A DNA stretch of 64,000 nucleotides from Inia geoffrensis (taxonomy: Eukaryota > Chordata > Mammalia > Artiodactyla > Iniidae), in assembly GCA_036417435.1 (NCBI GenBank), contig CM070903.1, positions 741,001 through 805,000 of the forward strand. Reading direction: 5' to 3'. This document shows positions 38,710-49,981 of this stretch, in pieces. A model generated the notes under the pieces. That model had not been told where the DNA came from. It ran no database searches and was given only the letters and a program-made list of their open reading frames with translations. A program made the position numbers and the translations under genes. Position 1 is the stretch's first letter, and every line of letters begins with the position of its first letter.

Positions 38710-41700
38710 ATGGTAGAAGGAACATACATATCGATAATTACCTTAAACATGAATGGATTAAATGCTCCAACCAAAAGACACAGGCTTGCTGAATGGATAC
38801 AAAAACAAGACCCATCTATATGCTGTCTATAAGAGATGCACTTCAGACCTAGGGACACGTACAGACTGAAAGTGAGGGGATGGAAAAAGATATTCCATGC
38901 AAATAGAAATCAAAAGAAAGCTGGAGTAGCAATACTCATATCAGATAAAATAGACTTTAAAATAAAGAATATTACAAGAGACAAGGAAGGACACTACATA
39001 ACAATCAAGGGATCAATCCAAGAAGAAGATATAACAATTATAAATAGATATGCACCCAACATAGGGGTACCTCGACACATAAGGCAACTGCTAACAGCTA
39101 TAAAAGAGGAAATCAACAGTGACCCAATAATAGTGGGGGACTTTAAAACCTCACTTACACCAATGGACAGATCATCCAAACAGGAAATTAATAAGGAAAC
39201 ACAAGCTTTAAATGACACATAAACCAGATAGATTTAATTGATATGTACAGGACATTCCAGCCAAAACCAGCAGATTACACTTTCTTCTCAAGTGCACATG
39301 GAACATTCTCCAGGATAGATCACATCTTGGGTCACAAATCAAGCCTTGGTAAATTTAAGAAAATTGAAATCATATCAAGCATCTTTTCCAACCACAACAC
39401 TATGAGATTAGAAATCAATTACAGGGGAAAAAAATGTAAAAAACCCAAACACATGGAGGCTATACAACACATTACTAAATAACCAAGAAATCACTGAAGA
39501 AATCAAAGAGGAAATCAAAAAGTACCTAGAGACAAATGACAATGAAAACATGACAATCCAAAACCTACGGGATGCAGTAAAAGCAGTTCTAAGAGGGAAT
39601 TTTATAGCAATACAAGCCTACCTCAATAAACAAGAAAAATCTCAAATAAACAAACTAATCTTACACCTAAATGAACTAGAGAAAGAAGAACAAACAAAAC
39701 CCAAATTTAGTAGAAGGAAAGAAATCATAAAGGTCAGAGCAAAGATCAATAAAACTAAAAGCTGGTTCTTTGAGAAGATAAACAAAATTGATAAACCATT
39801 AGCCAGACTCATCAAGAAAAAGAGGGAGAGGACTCAAATCAATAAAATTAGAAATGAAAAAGGAGAAGTTACGACAGACACTGCAGAAACACAAAGCATC
39901 CTAAGAGACTGCTACAAGCAACTCTATGCCAATAAAATGGACAACCTGGAAGAAATGGACAAATTCTTAGAAAAGTATAACCTTCCAAGACTGAACCAGG
40001 AAGAAATAGAAAATATGAACAGACCAATTACAAGTGATGAAATTGAAACTGTGATTAAAAATCTCCCAACAAACAAATGTCCAGGGCCAGATGGCTTCAC
40101 AGGTGAATTCTATCAAACATTTAAAGAAGAGCTAACACCCATCCTTCTCAAACTCTTCCAAAAAATTGCAGAGGAAGAAACACTCCCAAACTCATTCTAT
40201 GAGGCCACCATCACCCTGATACCAAAGCCAGACAAAGATCCTACAAAAAAAGAAAATTCAGACCAATATCACTGATGAATATAGATGCAAAAATCTATAT
40301 TCAAACTCATTCTATGAGGCCATGATCACCCTGATACCAAAGCCAGACAAAGATACTACAAAAAAAGAAAATTCCAGACCAATATCACTGATGAATATAG
40401 ATACAAAATTCCTCAACAAATTATTAGCAGACAGAATCCAAAAACACATTAAAAGGATCATACACCATGATCAAGTGGGATTCATCCCAGGGATACAAGG
40501 ATTCTTCAATATATGCAAGTCAATCAATGTGATACCCCATATTAACAAATTGAAGGAGAAAAACCATATGATCATCTCAATAAATGCAGAAAAAGCTTTT
40601 GACAAAATTCAACAACCATTTATGATAAAAACTCTCCAGAAAGTGGGCATAGAGGGAACCTACCTCAACATAATAAAGGCCATATATGACAAGCCCACAG
40701 CAAACATCATTCTCAATGGTAAAAAACCGAAAGCATTTCCTCTAAGATCAGAAACAAGACAAGGATGTCCACTCTCGCCACTATTATTCAACATAGTTTT
40801 GGAAGTCCTAGCTGCAGCAATCAGAGAAGAAAAAGAAATAAAAGGAATACAAATTGGAAAAGAAGAAGTAAAATTGTCACTGTTTCCAGATGACATGATA
40901 CTATACACAGAGAACCTTAAAGGTGCCACCAGAAAACTACTAGAGCTAATCAATGAATTTGGTAGAGTTGCAGGATACAAAATTAATGCACAGAAATCTC
41001 TTCCATTCCTATACACTAACAATGAAAGATTAGAAAGAGAAGTTAAGGAAACAATCCCCTTCACCACTGCAACAACAACAAAAAATAAAATACCTAGGAA
41101 TAAACCTACCTAAGGACCTAAAATACCTGTACTCAGAAAACTATAAGATACTGATAAAGAAATCAAGGATGACACAAACAGATGGAGAGGTATACCATGT
41201 TCTTGGATTGGAAGAATCAATATTGTGAAAATGACTATACTACTGAAAGCAATCTACAGATTGAATGCAATCCCTATCAAATTGCCAATGGAATTTTTTA
41301 CAGAACTAGAACAAAAAAATCTTAAAATTTGTATGGAGACACAAAAGACCCCGAATAGCTAAAGCAGTCTTGAGGGAAAAAAATGGAGCTGGAGGAATCA
41401 GATCCCCTGACTTCAGACTATACTACAAAGCTACAGTAATCAAGACAATATGGTACTGGCACAAAAACCAGAAATATAGATCAATGGAACAGGATAGAAA
41501 GCCCAGAGATAAACCCACGCACCAATGGTCAACTAATCTATGACAAAGGAGGCAAGAATATACAGTGGAGTAAAGACAATCTCTTCAATAAGTTGTGCTG
41601 GGAAAACTGGACAGCTGCCTGTAAAAGAATGAAATTAGAAGACTCCCTAACACCATACACAAAAATAATTTCAAAATGGATTTGAGACCTAAATGTAAGA

Positions 41701-42663
41701 CCGGACACTATAAAACTCTTAGAGGAACACATACAAAGAACACACTTTGACATAAATCACAGCAAGATCCTTTTTGACCCACCTCCTAGAGTAATGGAAA
41801 TGAAACCAAAAATAAACAAATGGGACCTAATGAAACTTAAGAGCTTTTGCAAAGCAAAGGAAACTACAAACAAGACGAAAAGACAACCCTCAGAATGGGA
41901 GAAAATATTTGCAACGAATCAATGGACAAAGAATTAATCTCCAAAATGTATAAACAGCTCATGCAGCTCAATATTAAAAAACAAACAACACAATCAAAAA
42001 ATGGGCAGAAGCCCTAAATAGACATTTCTCTAAAGCAGATATACAGATGGCCAAGAAGCACATGAAAACCTGGTCAACATCACTAATCATTAGAGAAATG
42101 CAAACCAAAACTACAATGAGGTATCACCTCACACCAGTTAGAATGGGCATCATCAGAAAATCTACAAACAACAAATGCTGGAGAGGGTGTGGAGAAAGGG
42201 GAACCCTCTCGCACCGTTGGTGGGAATGTAAACTGATACAGCCAATGTGGAGAACAGTATGGAGGTTCCTTAAAAAACTAAAAATAGAACTACCATACGA
42301 CCCAGCAATCCCACTACTGGTCATATACCCTGAGAAAGCCATAATTCAAAAAGACACATGCACCCTAATGTTCATTGCAGCACTATTTACAATAGTCAGG
42401 ACATGGAAGGAACCTAAATGCCCAGCAACAGATGAATGGATAAAGAGGATATGGTACATATATATATGGAGTATTACTCAGCCATAAACAGGAATGAAAT
42501 TGGGTCATTTGTAGAGACGTGGATGGATCTAGAGACTCAAATACAGAGTGAAGTAAGTCAGAAAGAGAAAAACAAAAATTGTATATTAAGGCATGTATGT
42601 GGAACCCAGAAAAATGGTACAGATGAACCGGTTTGCAGGGCAGAAATTGAGACACAGATGTAG
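38710..42663 (+). pseudogene. L1 ORF2 relic (endonuclease and reverse transcriptase)
   Basis: The frame begins MVEGTYISIITLNMNGLNAP, the endonuclease N-terminus. A TAA at 38,830 falls directly before the catalytic-Glu segment (EMHF). The GDFN motif reads GDFK. The RT palm is present at 40,322-41,113 ([17 protein letters not shown]), but the catalytic FADD box is FPDD at 40,883-40,894. A 115-bp tandem duplication and several frameshifts follow. The C-terminal cysteine-containing region and end lie near 42,180-42,663. The element cannot retrotranspose itself. Confidence 0.88.
40187..40416 (+). repeat. Tandem duplication of about 115 bp inside L1 ORF2
   Basis: caaactcattctatgaggcc starts copies at 40,187 and 40,302, with about 95% agreement over roughly 100 bases. 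The 115-bp offset shifts the reading frame, adding to the inactivation of ORF2. Confidence 0.9.
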
Positions 42664-42837
42664 AGAACAAACGTATGGACACCAAGGGGGGAAAGTGGGG
42701 AGTGGTGGTGGTGGTGGGATGAATTGGGAGATTGGGATTGACATGTTTACCCCAATATGTATAAAAGAGATGACTAATAAGAACCTGCTGTATAAAAATA
42801 AATAAAATAAGAAGAAAAGAAAAGATAGTATAACATT

Positions 42838-43310
42838 AATTGACAAGTGTTCATTGATGGGTGATGGATAAACAAAATGTGGTCCATCCCCACACAGTGG
42901 AATATTATTTAGCCTCAACAAGGAAGGGCATTCGGACAGGTGCCACCACATGGATGAATCTTGAGGACATTATGCTCAGTGACATGAGCCAGTCACCAAA
43001 GGACACACACTGTGTGATTCCATTTATACGAGGTCCCTGGAGGGGTCAGATTCATAGAGACAGAAAGCAGGCTGGTGGGGGCCAGGGGCTGGGGGGATGG
43101 GAGTGAGTGTCTCATGGGGGCGGAGTTTCAGTTCGGGAGATGAAAAGGGTCTGGAAGTGGTGGTGGTGATGTCTGCACAGCAGCGTGAATGTGCTTCATG
43201 CCACTGAGCTGTGCTCTTAAAAATGGTTACGATGGTCAATTTTGTGCTATACTATGCATATTTTACCATAAAAAAGATCACTTAAAACCTTTTATAATGA
43301 AAAATAAACT
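42838..43310 (+). mobile_element. Old L1 3' end
   Basis: The block order fits a diverged older L1 ORF2 end and 3' UTR: cagtggaatattatttagcc, ggtgccaccacatggatgaa, gattccatttatacgagg, and a terminal gtcaattttgtgctatact. It adjoins the younger L1 on its 3' side. Confidence 0.75.
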
Positions 43311-43860
43311 GAATGCTAGTGCAGTCTGGGCAGTGACTCTCCCAGGAGCAGTGCTGGGGCCCTCTGGTGGCCACCTGTGGTCTGGCCACCTCTCCTGGCA
43401 TGACTGGACCCCCATGGCGAGGGTCTGCATGGCCTGGGGGACATTCACACTGGTGGTACACTGGTCACTGCTTGGAAACCGGCTCTCTGGGGGACAAGCC
43501 CTGATGGGGAGCATTTCCCAGTTTCTGTGATGTAAATGCCCCCTGGGAGGGTGTCAAGCTAATCACGCGAGTTCGCCGGGCATGGGGCTGGGGGAGAATC
43601 GCTGAGCTGGACTGACCAGCCCAGCTGCCCAGTGCTCACAAGCGACCGGCTGCGTCCTTCACCCTTTGCCCAGCAAGCAGTGATGGAGATGCCACCATCC
43701 ACACCGGAAGCAGCTCCCCACCCAGCTTGCCACCATCCCCAGGGAGCGAAGCCACTCTTCCCACTGTGTTAGGGACCAAAACACACAAATACAACATTTT
43801 TGAATATGAATTCTTTTATCATCTTTTTGGCTTCAATGTCTGCATTTTAACAGTATGGAG
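43311..43860. other. Unique intergenic sequence
   Basis: I recognise no gene or repeat. Confidence 0.5.
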
Positions 43861-43869
43861 ACAATCAGA

Positions 43870-44290
43870 TTAGTGAAAGGAAAAGAAAAATGGAGTCAGT
43901 GATGCTCAGAGGGTCTCTCAAATGGGGCCAGGAGGCCACTGAAGATGGGACTTTCGCTTGTCCCAGCCTCGACGGACTCTGACCCTGTGACCTGATGAGG
44001 TCAGTCTACTTACCAGACCCCTGCCCTAAAGCAACTCGTGGTCCCTTAAGGACGAGTGTTTTCCAGCTCCTGTCAGGACCAATCAGTTGTCACCAGGCAA
44101 CTTTTAACAAAAAGGCCTCTTGGCTTTTTGTCTTCAGAAGCCCCTGACTCTCTTCCCTGAACACTCTTTCAGGGTTACCTGAATCTAGGTCTCCTGAATT
44201 GCAGTTTTTACTTGCAGTCCCCAAGTAAACTCTTTTCTTATGTGCAGCCACTTGCATTATTGTTTTGGTTGATAAGATCTGGGATATGGG
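43870..44290 (+). mobile_element. Probable LTR fragment
   Basis: The CCAAT-type accaatcagttgtcaccagg motif is followed by a GC-poor stretch. It ends with cagtccccaagtaaactctt, the usual layout of an LTR around U3-R-U5. There is no adjoining internal region, and the family is unassigned. Confidence 0.45.
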
Positions 44291-44689
44291 ATATTCCACA
44301 AGATACTTGTCCTGGAGTCAAAGTTACAGAATTCCACACGAACCACCAAAAAGAACAGAATTCTACATGAACCACTACCCCAGCCCGAGACCAACCCTGG
44401 AGCTGCACCTTTGCTGGGGAAACTCAAACAGCAGAGCAAAGGTTCTGAAAACGGGGCTGACATTGGATCGACCACACACAGCAGGTAAGATGGGACCTCA
44501 TCAGGTCACAGGGTCAGAGTCTGTCCAGGCTGGGAGGACCCTAAAACCCATCCTTGGTGGCTGCCTGGCTCCATCTGAGAGACTCTCTGAACCGACTCCT
44601 TTTTTCTTCTTTCCATCAGGTAAAAGTGAACACTTGAAATGAATGGAAAGACAGAAGTTCTCGGCAGAGAAAAATAAATTATAAAAAGA

Positions 44690-45290
44690 ACCTAATGGAA
44701 ATTTTAGAATTCAAAAATACAATGTTTGAAAAAGATTTGCAAATCACCTATCTGACAAAGGACTTGTACCCAGAATATATAAAGAACTCTTCACACTCAA
44801 CAATAAGAAAACCACCCAATGAAAAATGGGCAAAATATTCTAGCAATCCCCAAAGAAGATGTATGCATGGCAAATACGCACATGCAGAGCTGCTCATCAG
44901 TAGTCATGACGGATTTGCAAATTAAAGTTTAAGCTACGCTAGGAATCCTCTAGAATGACTACACACAAGGGCTGTAACTGCCGACTGCGGTGCTGGGCGC
45001 CCCCCTGCACTGTGGTGGGAACAGGCACAGCCACTCTGGAAATCTGCCTGTAATTTCTTTAAAAATTGAACCTATACCTACCATAAACCTGAAAGTGATG
45101 CCCTGGGCATTTACCCTAAAGAAGTGAAAACTTACCTACACACAAAACCCACACATGGGTGTCCATAACACCTTTACTTGTACCACCAAAGGCTAGAAAC
45201 AACCCAGTGTCCAGTGTATGTTTGAACAGACGGGTCCACACAGGCCCAGAATGGAAAGAACAAACTGTGAACAGGCGCAGCGGCTCAGAT
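44690..45290 (+). mobile_element. Ancient L1 ORF2 3' fragment
   Basis: Blocks such as cagaatatataaagaactct, ggcaaaatattctagcaa and tttaccctaaagaagtgaaa follow the order of an old L1 ORF2 C-terminus. Stops occur in all frames. Confidence 0.7.
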
Positions 45291-47409
45291 GGGTCTCAGT
45301 GGTTTCACGCCAAGGAGCCCTTCTGCGGCCACATGTTGTCTGGCTTCACACCTCCCCTAACTGCACTTGGCTTCACTGAGCTTCCCAGTAACTGCGTATT
45401 TTACAGACTGAAGGTTTACGGCAGCCCCGTGCTGTCAGATGACGGTTAGCATTTTTAGCAATAAAGTATTTGTTAGTTAAGGTATGTAGGTTGTTTTTTA
45501 GACATCATGTTACTGAACCAAACTCAGGTGTCCTGGCCCAACCTGCAGCAAGCCCATCTACTGACCCGGGCTGAGGTGAAAGAAAGGGTGGTGTTTCCTG
45601 CAAGGTGCCCAGCATGGGGCTGAGCAAGGAGGACGGGAACTCATGCTCTAAAGACCCGAACTCCCCGATGGCTTTCGGGGAAAAGTTTTTAAAGGCAGTG
45701 TGAGGAGAGGGTCACAGGGCGTGGTCAGCTCCTGGGCGTTCTTATGATTGGCTGGTGGTGACGTAATTGGGAGTCAACATCATCAACCTTCTGGTTCCAA
45801 CCGGTCTGGGGTCTCCGTGCTTGAGGGCAGCATACAGTTAACTTCTCCACCTGGTGGGAGTTTCCGTATCTGCAAAAGAGCTCAAAGGACACGACTCAGA
45901 ATATCATCGACAGTCCGTGAGGAGGAACTAAAGGCCCTTGACTTAGTTTTATGGCTAAGCTAGTACTTTTATGTCTTGCTTGACTGTTTTGCTTTGTTTC
46001 TGCATTTGCTCTCTTCTCTGATTAAATGCGCTCTTTGGAAGTCAGGAGATGCCCAGGAGGCTAAGACTTTTCTACAGACAAGAGGTGGGGAAACGCGGGG
46101 GCGGTGGGGGGGGGGTCCCTGGGAAGGCCCCGCAGAGTCCTGCTGGGTTTCAGTAGAGCTCCTGCACAATTCATAGACTACACTATGGTATAAACCTGAC
46201 TGTACATAATGCACCGGGAAACCAAAAAGTTCCTGTCTCACTTTACTGCGATTTTTGCTTTATTGCTATGGTATGGAACCAAACCCACAGTATCTCCGAG
46301 GTCTGCCTGTAGGTGACTTTCTGGCAAAGACAGGACCATAAGGACGGAGCACAGGTTCCTGGTTTCCGTGCACTGAGAGCGGGGGACGGGCTGGACTGAA
46401 GGGGCAGCGGGAGGGGGTTTGTGGGGGTGATGATCTGGTTGGAATCTTGCGTGACGGTGAATTTGTCCAAACTCACAGAACTGAACATCACGAAGGGTGG
46501 ATTTTAGAGTATGAAACTAAATATAAAAATCTAGAGAGTCACTGTTCTCGAGGAACCGTCGGGAGAGCTGCTCCAGACTGAAGGAGACCAGGGAACGTGA
46601 GACCACGTCGTGGGTGGACCCAGAAACACAGCTACATGTGACAGCCTCGGGGTGACCCGGGAAGGGGAACGTGGACTAGGGGTGCTGTGGGCTACACACT
46701 TGTGGGCCACGATGACCATCCTGTGGTTTCGTACAAGGTCGCCCTTGTTATTAGGAGAAAAGGAGATTCAGGCTGACACAGCTGGGGAGCAAATCCTTTC
46801 AGATACTGGGAGAGAGAGAGAGAGAGATTCAGAGACAGAGACAGAGGCTGGCATGATGGTACATGGGTTTTCACTGCATGTTTTTTCAAATTTTCTGTGC
46901 ATCTTAAATTTTATAATAGAAAGTGTACATTTTTAATGCCATGGGGAAAATAACTCTAGACACACCTTATCATCTGGGACTGAAGTTAAATTCTGAATTC
47001 CTAGAGGCCAGAATAATTCAACAGCATTTTCCAATCACGCGCTCCAAGCTGGAGGGACGTGTTTCTTGTTAATAGGCTCCGCATCGGTTTGGAAAGTTCT
47101 AGAAACCAAGCCCAGAATGTATTTTGCTCACAGACTTGCTTTTGTCCTTTGCAAGGAAGGCTGCAAGGCTCTGAGCAGGGAGCTTCTGCAGGTGCAGATG
47201 CGATCTGGGCGGCTCCTGGTCCCGGGGGGAGGGCTGGGGGGCAGTCCCAGAGGCAGGGCCTACCGAGGTCAGTGCCCCCGACCACAAGGCAGGCATGTCA
47301 CCCTCTCCCCTGCAGAGGGGAACCCGGGGGCTCACGGGAAGTAAGCAAGTAGGAGCTGTTGGTTCCCCCCACTGAGTTGACCTCCAGACACCAGCCTCTC
47401 ACTTGGCTT
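45291..47409. other. Intergenic sequence, mostly unassigned
   Basis: 45,500-46,100 may be a decayed LTR-type repeat but I cannot name it. A (GA)n run lies at 46,810-46,827. The rest looks unique, with no gene. Confidence 0.45.
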
Positions 47410-47422
47410 CACCTTCACTTTT

Positions 47423-47624
47423 TTTTGTTTTTGTGGTACGGGGGCCTCTCACTGTTGTGGCCTCTCCCGTCGCGGAGCACAGGCTCCGGACGCGCAGGCT
47501 CAGCGGCCATGGCTCACGGGCCCAGACGCTCCGCGGCATGTGGGATCTTCCCGGACCGGGGCACGAACCCGCGTCCCCCGCATCGGCAGGCGGACTCTCA
47601 ACCACTGCGCCACCAGGGAAGCCC
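47423..47624 (-). mobile_element. CHR-2-type SINE, CpG-rich copy
   Basis: It has the same structure as the 36.8-kb copy. The minus strand begins GGGCTTCCCTGGTGGCGCAG and the A tail appears as the T run at 47,423. A perfect 13-bp duplication, caccttcactttt, flanks it at 47,410-47,422 and 47,625-47,637. It retains many CpGs. Confidence 0.92.
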
Positions 47625-47637
47625 CACCTTCACTTTT

Positions 47638-48596
47638 AAATGCCCTGGAAAGATCAATGATTTTACTGTTTGATTTAAATTTCACCAGTGATTCCAAAAC
47701 CATGAACATTTAAACTCCTATGGTCATCTCAAGTGTGCAGTTTGGAAGATTTCTTTTTCTTGCAAATCACAATTATCCATAAGAAAATACAGTGCCTTTT
47801 CTTTAAATGCCCTCCTTTAAATCTCCCACGCACACAGGACTCCTGGAGGCATATTTATCAATAAACGGACACTAGTCATCTGAGCATCACGGTTTGTATA
47901 ATTGGAGCTGCACACTTACAGTCCTGGAGGCTCTGCCCAGATGGCCGAGAACTTGCTTTCTGGGCTGACTAGACTCTCGAAGCCCTGACACATCTTAACT
48001 TGGCTCCCAGAGTAAACTCCATGGGGTGAAATAATGCCACTTTCACTGACTCTCTTCTTTGGATTCTATGTCGCTCTTTTTGTTTCTGGTTCTTGGCCAA
48101 GTTTGGCTGGTGAGGGTGCCAGCTGGGCTCAGCTGAAACACGGTGCAGCACCTAGGACTCTTAGGTGGCCGGGGGGAGGCGGTGGGGTGCCCACGGGAAA
48201 AGAGTGAGGGAAGATTTTAAACAAATGAGTGCGGAATGGAACGCAGCAGGCACCGTGCTGACCCCACAGGTCCTGTCCCTCTGACCAGCCCAGGCCTTTC
48301 CACCGCTTGGCTGGCGGCCTGTGGCCCCTTCTCAGGTTGTGCTCTGGGAGAGAAACTGACGGAGGTCCCCTCCCTGCTGCTGCTGCACAAGGGGGTGGCC
48401 AGGGCGTGACCTCCCTCCTCCAGGGTGGCCCCACAGATCCCTTGGGAGTAGCAGTTCCCTCCAAGGCGGTTGTGCATTGTCTGCCCAGGTCGCTGTCCCT
48501 GGAGCACTGTGGCCGGGTCACCAGCAAGACCAGAACATCGGACACTCTCCCTTCCTCCACTGGCTCAGCCCCACGGTGCATCCAGCAGTGCTGCCA
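47638..48596. other. Unique intergenic sequence
   Basis: I recognise nothing in it. Confidence 0.5.
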
Positions 48597-48962
48597 GGCC
48601 ATTCTATCCAGCCGTAAGGACGTGAGGTCATTTGTCCAGCTGCGAGGACGTAAGGCCATTCTGTCCAGCTGCGAGGATGTGAGGTCATTTGTCCAGCTGT
48701 GAGGACGTGAGGTCATTTGTCCAGCTGTGAGGACGTGAGGCCATTCCATCCAGCTGCACGGATGTGTGGTCATTTGTCTGGCTGTGAGGATGTGAGGTCA
48801 TTTGTCCAGCTGTAAGGACATGAGGTCATTTGTCCAGCTGCGCGGATGTGTGGTCATTTGTCCGGCTGTGAGGACATGTGGTCGTTTGTCCAGCTGCACA
48901 GATGTGTGGTCATTTGTCCAGCTGTGAGGACGTGAGGCCATTCCGTCCAGCTGCGTGGACAC
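48597..48962. repeat. 28-29-bp minisatellite with CAGCTG units
   Basis: About 12-13 units of ggtcatttgtccagctgtga plus ggacgtga are present. Two unit types alternate (ggtcattt versus ggccattcc) and differ by one base in length. Ten units keep a CAGCTG E-box. Confidence 0.93.
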
Positions 48963-49281
48963 GTCCCTCCTGGGGCCTCACCTAGCGCCAGGCGCTGCCC
49001 TCTCCCCTGGGGACCCTGCCAAACCCCTCGGAGAGTCTCCTGCTCCGTTAACTTGTCCCGTGAGGGGGTGCGAGGTTCCTCAGCCTGGGGGCGGGGTGAG
49101 ACACTGGTCGCATTCAGCATAAATCCGGGCAATTCTGGAAATTCATAAGGAACAGGGTTGCTCTGCAGCAAAGTGTAATTTGAGTGATAAGTGCATTAAC
49201 ACGTTTTTCAGTTTGATACGGAATTATTTTCTCTGATAAGTAACTATTAAAAGGCCGACTGGAGCAGGACCCCGTTGGTCG
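48963..49281. other. Unique intergenic sequence
   Basis: No feature is recognised. Confidence 0.5.
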
Positions 49282-49294
49282 CAGACGTGGTTCT

Positions 49295-49968
49295 GTTCTG
49301 TTTTTTTTTTTTTTTTTTTACATCTTTATTGGCATATAATTGCTTTACAACGGTGTGTTAGTTTCTGCTTTATAACAAAGTGCATCAGTTATACATATAC
49401 ATATGTTCCCATATCTCTTCCCTCTTGCGTCTCCCTCCCTCCCACCCTCCCTATCCCACCCCTCTAGGTGGTCACAAAGCACCGAGCTGATCTCCCTGTG
49501 CCATGCGGCTGCTTCCCACTAGCTACGTACCTTACGTTTGGTCGTGTACATATGTCCGTGCCTCTCTCTCGCTTTGTCCCAGCTTACCCTTCCCCCTCCC
49601 CGTGTCCTCAAGTCCATGCTCTAGTAGGTCTGTGTCTTTACTCCCGTCTTGCCCCTAGGTTCTTCATGACATTTTTTTTCTTAGATTCCATATATATGTG
49701 TTAGCATACGGTATTTGTCTCTTTCTGACTTACTTCACTCTGTATGACAGACTCTAGGTCCATCCACCTCACTAGAAATAACTCAATTTCGTCTACTGGG
49801 CCTATACCCTGAGAAAACCATAATTCAAAAAGAGACATGTACCAAAATGTTCATTGCGGCTCTATTTACAATAGCCAGGAGATGGAAGCAACCTAAGTGT
49901 CCACCATCGGATGAATGGATAAAGAAGATGTGGCACATATATACAATGGAATATTACTCAGCCATAAA
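49295..49968 (-). mobile_element. L1 3' end with twin-priming 5' inversion
   Basis: A T run at 49,301-49,319, then antisense L1 3' UTR and the very end of ORF2, extends to about 49,795. There the strand flips, and 49,796-49,968 is sense L1 ORF2 (ccctgagaaaaccataattc through actcagccataaa). The two parts are adjacent in L1 coordinates. The likely duplication is cagacgtggttct (49,282-49,294) versus cagacctggttct (49,969-49,981), with one mismatch. Confidence 0.85.
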
Positions 49969-49981
49969 CAGACCTGGTTCT

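Larger units (their letters stand above)
37646..42816 (+). mobile_element. L1 LINE, about 5.2 kb, 5' truncated in the 5' UTR, inactive
   Basis: A 14-bp duplication, aagaaaagatagta, bounds the element at 37,632-37,645 and 42,817-42,830. It contains about 80 nt of 5' UTR, a broken ORF1, a broken ORF2 and a 3' UTR with a GTGGTGGTGG run and a degenerate A-rich tail (aaaaataaataaaataa). It inserted just upstream of an older L1 3' end. Confidence 0.93.

Noticed and set aside
39550..40275. L1 ORF2 segment as a host reverse transcriptase gene
   Set aside because: It sits inside an L1 bounded by a target-site duplication, with stops, frameshifts and a mutated catalytic box.
45500..46100. LTR element
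   Set aside because: It has suggestive texture and a possible promoter-like CCAAT region, but no clear LTR ends, poly(A) signal order or family match.
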